From Myxococcales bacterium (GTDB taxonomy: Bacteria; Myxococcota_C; UBA6777): a stretch of DNA of 64,000 nucleotides. The position numbers and the translations under genes are program-made. This document shows, piece by piece, positions 17,728 through 25,715 of this stretch. A model generated the notes under the pieces. The model was not told where the DNA came from. It searched no databases and saw only the letters and a list, made by a program, of their open reading frames with translations. The DNA lies in the NCBI GenBank assembly GCA_020632975.1, contig JACKEL010000006.1, forward strand, positions 1 to 64,000, written 5' to 3'. How positions within the stretch are numbered: position 1 is the first letter of the stretch; the number at the start of each line of letters is the position of its first letter.

Positions 17728-19782
17728 TCACTTCTTCCAGGTGCGGATATCGATGTTGTTGTCGTTGGCGCGGAGGTTCACTTTGTAGTTGGAGATGTAG
17801 GAGATATCGTTGTCGATCACTTGGTCCGCGAAGAAACCAAATGCCCCTTTGTAGGGAGTTTCTTCACCAACGAGCTTCTCAACCTTCCACATATTATCGC
17901 CTTCACGAACAGCGATCTTCAGTGCTTGGACGGTAGCATCTTGGTAAACGATGCGTGGCTCGCCTTGGCTATCGATCGCGATCGAGCAGTCTGCCAGCAT
18001 ACGCTTGTCACCACCGTTGGGATCGACCAGACCGTCATCAACAAGCTCGTCTTTTTCGACCTTCAGGTCTTTATCAAGTCGCATGTAGTGGATCTCTGTG
18101 TCTGTAGCATTCACGTAGGCGATGTGGATGCGACCAGCAGAGTCAACCGCCACAGAGGGGAACTGTCCTTCATCCATCTTTCCAGCGGAAAGAATACTGG
18201 GCGTGAAGGGGACGCTAGCAGACTCTTGTTTTGCGAGTTTGAGCAGACCTTTGAGGTTGTCATAGTAAGCAACCACCAAACCACCACCATCGACCGCAGC
18301 GACCGAGGGGAAGAGACCCACGCCAGGAGGCAAGGGAGGATTGGGATCTTCAGTGATGGTCTTGAGGCAGAGGTCATTCCAACAGATCTCGCCGCTTGCA
18401 GCACAAGCCGTCTTACACATATCGGGTGTAGTGGTGGGGACACGGCAAACCGCTTGGCCACCATCATCAACACAAACTTCTTTCTTCGCTGCATCGCACT
18501 TTCCGCCACAGGTGGGGAGTTTTGCGCTATCAGCGTCAGCGATCAACCAGTCTGCATCTGCTTTGGGCAAGGGGATCTTGCCGCGAGCAACACGAAGGAC
18601 GCTATCGCCCGCAGGATCGGTCGCAACGAAGTAAGCGATGGCGGGAACACCATTGGAATCGAGTGTGATCGAAGTGAAACGACCCACGCCTTTTCCGTTG
18701 TTATCCACAACGTGAACAGACCAAGTGCCATTTTCCTTGCGTGCGTATTTCAAAGCACCGTTGGTTTCGTCGTAGTAGGAGATGTGCAACACATCGCCCG
18801 CAGCAACGATCGAGGTGTGCTTACCGACATCATCGCCAGCGTCGCTAACACCACCGCGAGGACCATCGACAGCACCTGTCACAGTACCGTTTGCGGGAAC
18901 ACCATCAACAAACTCCCAATCAAACGAACCATCGGCCTTTTGCGTACCAACGACGAGGTCACCGTATGTTTTGTTGTAACCACTGATCACGGCTTGGCCA
19001 TTGACCAAAGCGATCTCAGAGAAGAGACCATTTTCGCCAAGTTCCAAGGGGGGCTTCTTCACACAACGACAGTCAGGACCTGTAATCTTACAGCTGGTAG
19101 GATCGATCTGGAACTGTGTTGGGTCGGGCTTATCGAAACCTTTTTCGCACTGAAGATCAGCACAAGGCGTGGGGTTTTCGACGCATTGATCTTGCTCGGC
19201 ATTACAGCAACGCCCTTGCCCACAGTCAGCACCACCGCAAGGCAGTTCACATTTACACTGACCGCTCACACAGCTTGGCTGGATGCCTTCGTTACAAGTG
19301 ATGGGTTGGATACAAGTGTTCTTTCCACCCGCGCGACAGTCTTCATCGACGACGCAACGACGGAAGTTACATTTCTTGCCTGTGCCATTCCCAAAGTCAC
19401 AGCAGATCTTCTCACCTGTACACTCATTGTCTGTTTGGCAATCGGTAGTGGTTTTTGGTACACAAACGCCAAGGATCGCGTCACAAGTTTCTGTGGCCGC
19501 GCAGTCGGAATCCTTGGTGCAACGGGGATCTTTACACTGACCACCTTTGCACACGAGGCCCGTGGGACAATCTTTGTCTTCTTTACAGATATCTGTTGTT
19601 GCTTTGCATTGACCGACAGTCTTGTCACAGATGCAGCGGTTGGCGTTGCACTTGTCCCCAACGCACTCAGAGTCGTCTACACATTTGTAGATCCCGACAT
19701 CCCCACAACCACAACCTTCCGTATAAATAGCAAAAGGCAAAAAGAAAAGTAAAAATAACACCCTATAAGAGCGCCTGAACAT
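17728..19782 (-). CDS. Cys-rich secreted protein with beta-propeller-like C-terminal half
   Basis: 684 residues from an ATG at 19782 with GAGGAGG upstream (the ORF extends 94 codons further, but those codons look non-coding). A signal peptide ends near GCGCGDVG; Cys24 may be lipidated, though the lipobox is not canonical. Residues ~25-220 are Cys-rich, with repeats such as CVDDSEC, CKEDKDCPTGLVC and CTKDSDC. From residue ~225 on, repeats like HTSIVAAGDVLHISYYD, RFTSITLDSNGVPAIAYF, LFPSVAAVDGGGLVVAYYD and QFPSVAVDSAGRIHIAYV indicate propeller blades. A second small Cys cluster (GGKCDAAKKEVC) interrupts them. Likely an outer-surface binding protein; the ligand is unknown. Confidence 0.8.
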   Translation of the reverse strand: MFRRSYRVLFLLFFLPFAIYTEGCGCGDVGIYKCVDDSECVGDKCNANRCICDKTVGQCKATTDICKEDKDCPTGLVCKGGQCKDPRCTKDSDCAATETCDAILGVCVPKTTTDCQTDNECTGEKICCDFGNGTGKKCNFRRCVVDEDCRAGGKNTCIQPITCNEGIQPSCVSGQCKCELPCGGADCGQGRCCNAEQDQCVENPTPCADLQCEKGFDKPDPTQFQIDPTSCKITGPDCRCVKKPPLELGENGLFSEIALVNGQAVISGYNKTYGDLVVGTQKADGSFDWEFVDGVPANGTVTGAVDGPRGGVSDAGDDVGKHTSIVAAGDVLHISYYDETNGALKYARKENGTWSVHVVDNNGKGVGRFTSITLDSNGVPAIAYFVATDPAGDSVLRVARGKIPLPKADADWLIADADSAKLPTCGGKCDAAKKEVCVDDGGQAVCRVPTTTPDMCKTACAASGEICWNDLCLKTITEDPNPPLPPGVGLFPSVAAVDGGGLVVAYYDNLKGLLKLAKQESASVPFTPSILSAGKMDEGQFPSVAVDSAGRIHIAYVNATDTEIHYMRLDKDLKVEKDELVDDGLVDPNGGDKRMLADCSIAIDSQGEPRIVYQDATVQALKIAVREGDNMWKVEKLVGEETPYKGAFGFFADQVIDNDISYISNYKVNLRANDNNIDIRTWKK

Positions 19783-20067
19783 CGATATCCTCCTCGGGGC
19801 TGCGATCCCATACAAACAAGGGAAGCGTTTTGTGTGGTCGTGCGGAGACGGTGTGATTTTTGCTGATATTGCGACACAACCTACCAACGACGCCAACAAC
19901 GCGCAGGCAAAATACGTCATTTTTTGGTGGTAGCAGAAGGCAGCTATCCTGTCAACTAGAGACAAGATCGACACAATCGACGTAATGTCGGCTGCGTCAG
20001 AGCTTTTTTTACAAACGACAAGGAATTTTGCGACCACCCTCCCATCTACTTCGCTAAAGGTCAAAAA

Positions 20068-21180
20068 TCACACCTCTTTTTCCACAAAGCTCTCTTTTGG
20101 TGTCAGAGGTTCTTCCCATCGACGTTGGGGCATGTTCCAAAACAACCAAAGACCAAGGATTCCAGTCAAAAGAGAGAGGTACTGACCTGGAGTGAGACCC
20201 CCATAGCGCACTTCGTCCACCCGCAATGTGTCCATCACAAAACGAATGGGAGCGTAGGCCACAAACCAAAAAGCCAGGAAAAACCCTTCTCTTCGCGGTT
20301 TTCCGCGCGCGATACGAAAGCTCGCCCACGTCAAGCAGCCCAACCACAAAGCCTCTAGCAAGCCCAGATCATAACGAGGATGCGTGGGGAACGAGCCTCC
20401 AGCCCAAATCAACTGCAACGTCTGAAGCTGCGCATGGGTCGCGTCTTCCCACCAACGAACGGGCCAATGCAGCGTTAGCATCTTGAGCAAGCGCCCCAAA
20501 AAAGGATGCAGCACAAAAGCAAGCATCCCTGTCCCCACAAGGATCACCAAGCTATCACGGCGGAAAAAGGGCTTCTCTTCCAAGCGGCTCCACAAAAAAC
20601 CGACCCACAGGCCGACAAAAGCAATCGCCAGCCAGAAGCCCAAAGAGTCCAAGGGCATGATCTGTACAAGAATGACGCTGTAGTCACTTGAATAGAAAAG
20701 TCCGACATCGCCCGAATGAAGGGGATTTCCAGGAAACCAAACCCCAGGATGGTCATGTGCGATCGCACACCCCACGCGCCCCAAGAAAAAGGCGGGCAAG
20801 AATCCGTAAGACATCGCATCAAGATAAGGAAAGAGTGGTGTCTTCTTCCATCGAAAGAACAACACCAAGACCAGCAAACCACCGAGAAAACCACCAAACG
20901 AAGAGATCCCCATCCACGGAAGCAACAAGCGGATAGGATTTTCGAGCACCTTGTCTGGATAATACAGCAGGTCAGAAAAGACGTGCGACAAGAAGAAACC
21001 ACCCACGACCGACCAAAAGATCGCATCCAAGGCCAAGTTCACATCCAAGCCCAGCTTTTCACTGCGATCGCGGGCAAGCCGAGCTCCCCACACCACCCCC
21101 AACGCGATCAAGATCCCAAAAGCCTGGACGGAAAAATAGTTCCCGAACTTGTAGACGGGTACATGAAGATAGGGCAACAT
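20068..21180 (-). CDS. lgt: Prolipoprotein diacylglyceryl transferase
   Basis: Inner-membrane enzyme that transfers diacylglycerol from phosphatidylglycerol to the lipobox cysteine of prolipoproteins. The 370 residues from ATG 21180 (GGAG five bases upstream) contain multiple membrane segments, the N-terminal VQAFGILIALGVVWGARLA, the signature region LGRVGCAIAHDHPG (normally GR.GNF.N.E), HPRYDLGLLEAL, and the C-terminal RFVMDTLRVDE followed by GLTPGQYLSL. It is longer than the usual ~270-300 residues because of an extra segment around residues 185-265. Its substrates would include the several lipoproteins encoded nearby. Divergent from an unknown gene with a shared palindrome. Confidence 0.9.
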   Translation of the reverse strand: MLPYLHVPVYKFGNYFSVQAFGILIALGVVWGARLARDRSEKLGLDVNLALDAIFWSVVGGFFLSHVFSDLLYYPDKVLENPIRLLLPWMGISSFGGFLGGLLVLVLFFRWKKTPLFPYLDAMSYGFLPAFFLGRVGCAIAHDHPGVWFPGNPLHSGDVGLFYSSDYSVILVQIMPLDSLGFWLAIAFVGLWVGFLWSRLEEKPFFRRDSLVILVGTGMLAFVLHPFLGRLLKMLTLHWPVRWWEDATHAQLQTLQLIWAGGSFPTHPRYDLGLLEALWLGCLTWASFRIARGKPRREGFFLAFWFVAYAPIRFVMDTLRVDEVRYGGLTPGQYLSLLTGILGLWLFWNMPQRRWEEPLTPKESFVEKEV

Positions 21181-21197
21181 CACCACTCCCAAACCAA

Positions 21198-21216
21198 GTA
21201 CCGAGATCTTCGGTAC
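21198..21216. promoter_or_regulatory. Perfect 7+7 bp palindrome between lgt and divergent gene
   Basis: GTACCGA (21198-21204) and TCGGTAC (21210-21216) surround GATCT in the 79-bp divergent intergenic region. It could be an operator acting on both genes or part of a leader hairpin. Confidence 0.4.
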
Positions 21217-21259
21217 GCAAAGATAAAGAGAAGATGCTCTCAGAACACAAAGGTCCGTT

Positions 21260-22609
21260 ATGCAACGCTACTATTACATGATCCAATATGGAGGGCGCTA
21301 CGCCCTCGGCCAAACGCATGAGCCCCAAAAGCTTGTAGAGACGGACATATTTGGAGAGGAGCCCCTGCGCAAGATGTGGCTTTATGCAGACGAAGCCCTC
21401 TCCCTCGCCGAACGAAACTATCTGGAACGACTGAGCGATATGGCCGAAGAAACCTCTTTTGGCTTTGAGTTGGCGCTTTCAGAAGCAGAGTTTCAACGCA
21501 TCCAAGAAACGCTTCAGAAAAAAGCCAACCAAGAAGGATTTATTCCTCCGTCGCCAGACAGCCCCGACATGGCTCCGCCTCCACCGCCCCCGATGCAATC
21601 CCCCGTCCCTCTAGCCTCACCGATCCCTACATCGCTGGCCCAAGGCCAACTTTCCTTTTTGGATGCCAAGGCCCAAGTCAACCTTCCCACCACGCCCAAG
21701 TCCAGCGGCGGAAGCCGCAATCATCCCACGATCGACGCTTGGCCCGATCCTATGGCCCCCATCGCAGTCCAAGCACAGAACGCGGCGAACACAACAGCCC
21801 CATACCACGGACAACAAGAGACTCTTCCTCATGCCCTTCCTCTTCAACAAGGAACGCTACAGCAAAGCTTGTTGGGCCTGTGGCAACGCGGACAGCTCCT
21901 CTCTCTTCAAAAAGAACCCAGCGGGGACCTGTTCTTCTCCTTAGAAGATCACGAAACCCTTGCGCGGTTGATCAAAGTACGTGACTGGGAAAGAGAGCAA
22001 GAGCCCCATGCAGCGGACTTGTTCTCGCCTGTCGATCTTCTTCTAGCAGCGGTCCAAGCCCATCCTCCCAACACACCGCAGTATGGGCAATCTTTCTTTA
22101 TCTATCAGCCCATCCATCTCTATCGACGGCTTTTTGGTTCGTGGTTGCCAGACGAAAGCGCCCAAGAGATCCACGCCCTGCTCAGTGAACAGATCGACGC
22201 AGAAGAGTGTTTTCTTTGTTTGGGTCGCCCTTTTCGCCAAGGTAAGATCGGCCATCAGCGCGGAGAGATGGGGGTTTACCGAGGTGAGATCACTCGATGT
22301 TGGGTGATCCCTTTGCTACAAGATCCTTCTGCGGACCTCTTCGAGAAGCTGATCCGTGATACCAAGGTCCGCTGTTCTTTGTACGACGAAGACATCGGAA
22401 CCATCGGGGAGATGTCCTTTTTCTTTCGGCTGCTTCATCAACTGGGTCTCAGTCCTCGTATCTTGATCGAAGAGATGGAGGGCATCATCCCCTTCGACAG
22501 CCTCTGCCGCTTGCTTGAAGTCGATCGCCCCCACATCTCCCAGACCCTCGACAGCGACGATCTCCTACCCCAAACCACCTTCGAAGAAGAAGACGAAGAC
22601 GATTTTTGA
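21260..22609 (+). CDS. Uncharacterised protein with Pro-rich linker
   Basis: 449 residues; ATG with AAAGG upstream. I do not recognise the family. The first ~95 residues look like a small alpha/beta domain (YYYMIQYGGRYALGQ), followed by a Pro/Ala/Gln-rich linker (~95-205) with a run of six prolines. A C-terminal domain (~205-430) has LWQRGQLLSLQKEPSGDLFF, then HPPNTPQYGQSFFIYQPIHL and ECFLCLGRPF. The end is strongly acidic (EEEDEDDF). No signal peptide or membrane segment, so probably cytoplasmic. Divergent from lgt. A hypothetical conserved protein is the safest label. Confidence 0.75.
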   Translation: MQRYYYMIQYGGRYALGQTHEPQKLVETDIFGEEPLRKMWLYADEALSLAERNYLERLSDMAEETSFGFELALSEAEFQRIQETLQKKANQEGFIPPSPDSPDMAPPPPPPMQSPVPLASPIPTSLAQGQLSFLDAKAQVNLPTTPKSSGGSRNHPTIDAWPDPMAPIAVQAQNAANTTAPYHGQQETLPHALPLQQGTLQQSLLGLWQRGQLLSLQKEPSGDLFFSLEDHETLARLIKVRDWEREQEPHAADLFSPVDLLLAAVQAHPPNTPQYGQSFFIYQPIHLYRRLFGSWLPDESAQEIHALLSEQIDAEECFLCLGRPFRQGKIGHQRGEMGVYRGEITRCWVIPLLQDPSADLFEKLIRDTKVRCSLYDEDIGTIGEMSFFFRLLHQLGLSPRILIEEMEGIIPFDSLCRLLEVDRPHISQTLDSDDLLPQTTFEEEDEDDF

Positions 22610-22663
22610 TCAAACACGAACCACCTGCGGATTTCCTGCCTCACTTCGATGCACTTTGATTTC

Positions 22664-22691
22664 TTGACAAGGTTTAGGGGGTGGTTATGTT
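22664..22691 (+). promoter_or_regulatory. Sigma-70-like promoter of dnaK
   Basis: Perfect -35 TTGACA (22664-22669) and -10 TATGTT (22686-22691) with a 16-bp spacer, about 120 bp before the dnaK start. No CIRCE-type inverted repeat is visible in the leader. Confidence 0.6.
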
Positions 22692-22811
22692 CTGTCTCGC
22701 AAAGAAGACTAGTAACCTGCCATATCATGCGAAGTATCCGTATATGTGGGCATTTTGAACCCGCTAGAGAAACCTCTCGATAGGCACACTCGCGGCAAGA
22801 GGAGAATCCTT

Positions 22812-24695
22812 ATGGGCAAAGTGATCGGTATTGATTTGGGAACCACCAACTCCGTCGTGGCGGTCATGGAAGGTAGCGAGCCGAAAGTTATCGTCAACCA
22901 AGAAGGCAGCCGTACCACCCCATCCGTCGTAGCCTTTACAGATACAGGCGAGCGTCTTGTCGGACAAGTTGCAAAACGCCAAGCCATCACCAACCCTGGA
23001 CGCACGATCTACTCGATCAAACGTTTCATGGGAAATCGTTTCAACGAAGTCAGCCAAGAAGTCAAACGCGTCCCTTACAAAGTGGCCAAAGGCCCCAACG
23101 AAGATGCACGCGTTGAGATCGACGACAAACAATACTCTCCCCCCGAGATCAGCGCGGTGATCTTGCAAAAACTCAAGCAAGCCGCAGAAGACTACCTCGG
23201 CGAGAGCGTAAGCAAAGCCGTGATCACGGTTCCTGCTTACTTCAACGACTCGCAACGTCAAGCCACCAAAGACGCTGGGCAGATCGCAGGACTCGAAGTA
23301 TTGCGTATCGTCAACGAGCCCACCGCTGCTGCGATGGCTTACAGCCTCCAAGAAAAGAAAGAACACAAGATCGCCGTTTACGACTTCGGTGGTGGTACGT
23401 TCGACATCTCGATCTTGGAAGTCGGCGACAACGTGATCCAAGTTCTCTCCACCAACGGTGACACCCACCTTGGTGGTGACAGCATCGACGAAGCCATCAT
23501 CGAATACCTCACAGGCGAGTTCAAACGCGACAGCGGTATCGACGTAGCTGGCGACAAGATGGTGCTCCAACGCCTCAAAGAAGCGGCAGAAAAAGCAAAG
23601 ATTGAGCTTTCCAGCGCAATGGAAACCGAGATCAACCTGCCCTTCCTTACGGCAGATCAAAGCGGTCCCAAGCACCTTCAGATGAAACTCACTCGTCCCA
23701 AACTTGAGCAGTTGATGGACGATCTGATCACCCGTACCAAGACGCCTTGCCTCCAAGCACTGAAAGACGCGAAACTTTCCGCTTCTGAAGTGGATGAAGT
23801 CATCTTGGTTGGTGGTTCGACGCGTATCCCCGCAGTCCAATCGCTCGTCAAACAAATCTTCGGCAAAGACCCCCACAAAGGCGTCAACCCCGATGAAGTT
23901 GTGGCATTGGGTGCAGCTGTCCAAGCGGGTATCCTCGCTGGCGATGTCAAAGACCTCTTGCTCCTCGATGTCACGCCCCTTTCTTTGGGTATCGAAACCC
24001 TTGGTGGCGTCTTCACCAAGTTGATCGAGCGCAACACCACCATCCCCACCCGTAAGTCAGACGTCTTCTCGACTGCGGCAGATGGTCAAACCTCCGTCGA
24101 GATCCACGTCCTCCAAGGGGAACGTGAACTTGCCAAGCACAACCGTACACTTGGCCGTTTCCACCTCGATGGTATCCCACCCGCTCCCCGCGGCGTCCCC
24201 CAAATCGAAGTCACCTTCGATATCGACGCAAACGGCATCTTGCATGTCTCCGCGGTCGACAAAGCGACTGGGAAAAAACAAAACATTCGCATCGAGTCTT
24301 CGTCTACGCTCTCCGACGATGAGATCAAGCGTATGGTCAATGACTCTGAGCGCTTCGCAGACGAAGACAAAAAGCGTCGTGAAATCATCGAAGTAAAGAA
24401 CACGGCAGACACCATGATCTACCGTACAGAAAAGATGATCAAAGAAAGCGGCGACAAAGTCTCCGCAGAAAAGAAAGTCGCTCTCGAATCCAAAGTCGAG
24501 AAACTTCGTCAGCTCAAAGACTCCAGCGAAGACCTCAACGAATTGAAAACGTTGATGGAAGAGATCGAGAAAGATTCTTACGCCATCGCTGAAGAGATGT
24601 ACAAACAAGCCACCGATGAAGGCGGCGAAGAAGGCGCGAGCGCTGGCAGCGGTGACGACGATGTGATCGACGCTGAATACGAAGAGAAGAAGTAA
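22812..24695 (+). CDS. dnaK: Molecular chaperone DnaK (Hsp70)
   Basis: ATP-dependent chaperone that works with DnaJ and GrpE on unfolded proteins. The 627 residues start at ATG 22812 (GAGGAG upstream; the ORF is open to 22746 but MGKVIGIDLGTTNSVV is the universal start). The phosphate-binding loop IDLGTTNS, VYDFGGGTFDISIL near residue 190 and VGGSTRIPAVQSLV near 335 mark the ATPase domain. The linker DLLLLDVTPLSLGIET leads into the substrate-binding domain and helical lid. The C-terminus DDDVIDAEYEEKK is the usual bacterial tail. Neither dnaJ nor grpE is adjacent. Transcription probably runs from the promoter at 22664 and ends at the terminator at 24701. Confidence 0.98.
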   Translation: MGKVIGIDLGTTNSVVAVMEGSEPKVIVNQEGSRTTPSVVAFTDTGERLVGQVAKRQAITNPGRTIYSIKRFMGNRFNEVSQEVKRVPYKVAKGPNEDARVEIDDKQYSPPEISAVILQKLKQAAEDYLGESVSKAVITVPAYFNDSQRQATKDAGQIAGLEVLRIVNEPTAAAMAYSLQEKKEHKIAVYDFGGGTFDISILEVGDNVIQVLSTNGDTHLGGDSIDEAIIEYLTGEFKRDSGIDVAGDKMVLQRLKEAAEKAKIELSSAMETEINLPFLTADQSGPKHLQMKLTRPKLEQLMDDLITRTKTPCLQALKDAKLSASEVDEVILVGGSTRIPAVQSLVKQIFGKDPHKGVNPDEVVALGAAVQAGILAGDVKDLLLLDVTPLSLGIETLGGVFTKLIERNTTIPTRKSDVFSTAADGQTSVEIHVLQGERELAKHNRTLGRFHLDGIPPAPRGVPQIEVTFDIDANGILHVSAVDKATGKKQNIRIESSSTLSDDEIKRMVNDSERFADEDKKRREIIEVKNTADTMIYRTEKMIKESGDKVSAEKKVALESKVEKLRQLKDSSEDLNELKTLMEEIEKDSYAIAEEMYKQATDEGGEEGASAGSGDDDVIDAEYEEKK

Positions 24696-24700
24696 TCACC

Positions 24701-24738
24701 AAAGAACCGAAGACTCTAAGGTCTTCGGTTCTTTTCTT
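24701..24738 (+). terminator. Rho-independent terminator of dnaK
   Basis: A perfect 14-bp stem, AAAGAACCGAAGAC (24701-24714) with GTCTTCGGTTCTTT, and a 6-nt loop, followed by T-rich sequence, six bases after the dnaK stop. Confidence 0.92.
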
Positions 24739-24833
24739 CTGTTCCTTCCTTCCTTGCAGAGCCATCCTTCCCCTGTCCAGCTGATCTCTTTCCCCTGCTG
24801 AGCCGACCCCTCTTTGGACAGGTCGAAAAGGGG

Positions 24834-24862
24834 TTGCTTCTGCGATCTTCTTTTGCTATAAG
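24834..24862 (+). promoter_or_regulatory. Sigma-70-like promoter upstream of the rimP-nusA-infB operon
   Basis: -35 TTGCTT (24834-24839) and -10 TATAAG (24857-24862) with an exact 17-bp spacer. The expected start point, ~24869, lies 250 bp before rimP and gives a long leader. Confidence 0.6.
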
Positions 24863-24868
24863 TGTTCT

Positions 24869-24998
24869 GCCCTTTAGAGACAGAGCGCCTTTGTGCCGTG
24901 AATCCTTGGATTCAACGCGTAAAAAGGCCCCCCGCTCGGGGCGTTGATTGTAGAGCTGGTGTTTGGGAAAAGTGGGTCTAGTTACCCGCTTTTTTGTT
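24869..24998 (+). ncRNA. Structured leader or small RNA ending in a terminator-like hairpin
   Basis: The ~130-nt segment after the promoter contains a GAATCC/GGATTC hairpin (near 24900), a CAACGC...GCGTTG stem enclosing CCCC/GGGG (about 24913-24946), and finally AGTGGGT/ACCCGCT (24971-24990) followed by TTTTTT. The last element is a rho-independent terminator shape placed 120 bp before rimP. It could be an attenuator for the operon or the 3' end of a stand-alone small RNA. I could not match it to 6S, SRP or tmRNA. Confidence 0.4.
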
Positions 24999-25119
24999 TA
25001 TGGGGCCTTAGATCTTGCATTTTCGACCCCAACCAGCACCCCATAAAGACAAAGACTTGGACCCCAAAAGATGCGATATCGCGACAAGATGGGGCCAAAA
25101 ACAAAATAGGATCATCAAG

Positions 25120-25710
25120 ATGTGTGCAGCAACCCGTAATAGCGTCATCGAGAGCCTTTGGACGCTCCTAGAACCCTTCGTAGAGGGGGCGGGTTTTGAA
25201 TTATTAGAGATCGAGTACGTGCGCGAAGGCCAGTGGGTTGTCCGTCTCTTTGCAGACAAACCCAATCTTCCCGTGGTGGAAGGAATCGGCGTCGCTCCCG
25301 GGCAAGGGATCTCCATCGATGACTGCGCAAGCCTAAGCCGACAGATATCCGCCTTTTTGGATGTCGAAGATGTCATCCCCCACGCTTATAGCTTGGAGGT
25401 TTCTTCACCTGGCGCCCAACGGCCTTTGCGCAAAAAAACAGACTTTCAACGCTTCGCAAGCTGCCACATGCGCGTGCGTAGCCTTGACCCGATTCGTTCC
25501 GAAGATCCGAACTTTCCGACGCCTAGCCGCAATATGTACGGCTACGTCAAAGGGATCGAAGAGGACTACCTTGTCCTCGATATGGAAGGACACCTCTTTC
25601 ATGTCCCATGGAACTTGATCGCCAAGGCTTACCTCGACCCTGATATGGACGCATGGCTGGCGCTGGCATCCAAGACGCGATTAGACGAGCAAGAAGAGAC
25701 AGGAGAATAG
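25120..25710 (+). CDS. rimP: Ribosome maturation factor RimP
   Basis: Needed for maturation of the 30S subunit, cytoplasmic. 196 residues from ATG 25120 (AGGAT upstream); the frame is open further upstream but that part lies in the leader. The N-terminal domain has GFELLEIEYVREGQWVVRLFAD. The hallmark DDCASLSRQISAFLDVEDVI...YSLEVSSPGAQRPL lies near residues 68-108. The C-terminal SH3-like domain follows and contains an insertion (DPIRSEDPNFPTPSRNMYG) not typical of short RimP proteins. First gene of the conserved rimP-nusA-infB operon, with nusA starting five bases after its stop. Confidence 0.93.
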   Translation: MCAATRNSVIESLWTLLEPFVEGAGFELLEIEYVREGQWVVRLFADKPNLPVVEGIGVAPGQGISIDDCASLSRQISAFLDVEDVIPHAYSLEVSSPGAQRPLRKKTDFQRFASCHMRVRSLDPIRSEDPNFPTPSRNMYGYVKGIEEDYLVLDMEGHLFHVPWNLIAKAYLDPDMDAWLALASKTRLDEQEETGE

Positions 25711-25715
25711 AACGT

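Noticed and set aside
17821..19752. 643-codon open frame on the + strand opposite the Cys-rich propeller gene
   Set aside because: It lies wholly antisense to a gene with a clear signal peptide, ribosome site and repeated domains; the translation has no recognisable domain and reflects codon bias on the other strand.
22692..22811. CIRCE element controlling dnaK
   Set aside because: No TTAGCACTC-type inverted repeat lies between the promoter and the start.
24869..24998. tRNA, 6S RNA or SRP RNA in the rimP leader
   Set aside because: No T-loop or anticodon arm is found, and I could not fit the known 6S or SRP secondary-structure landmarks by eye.
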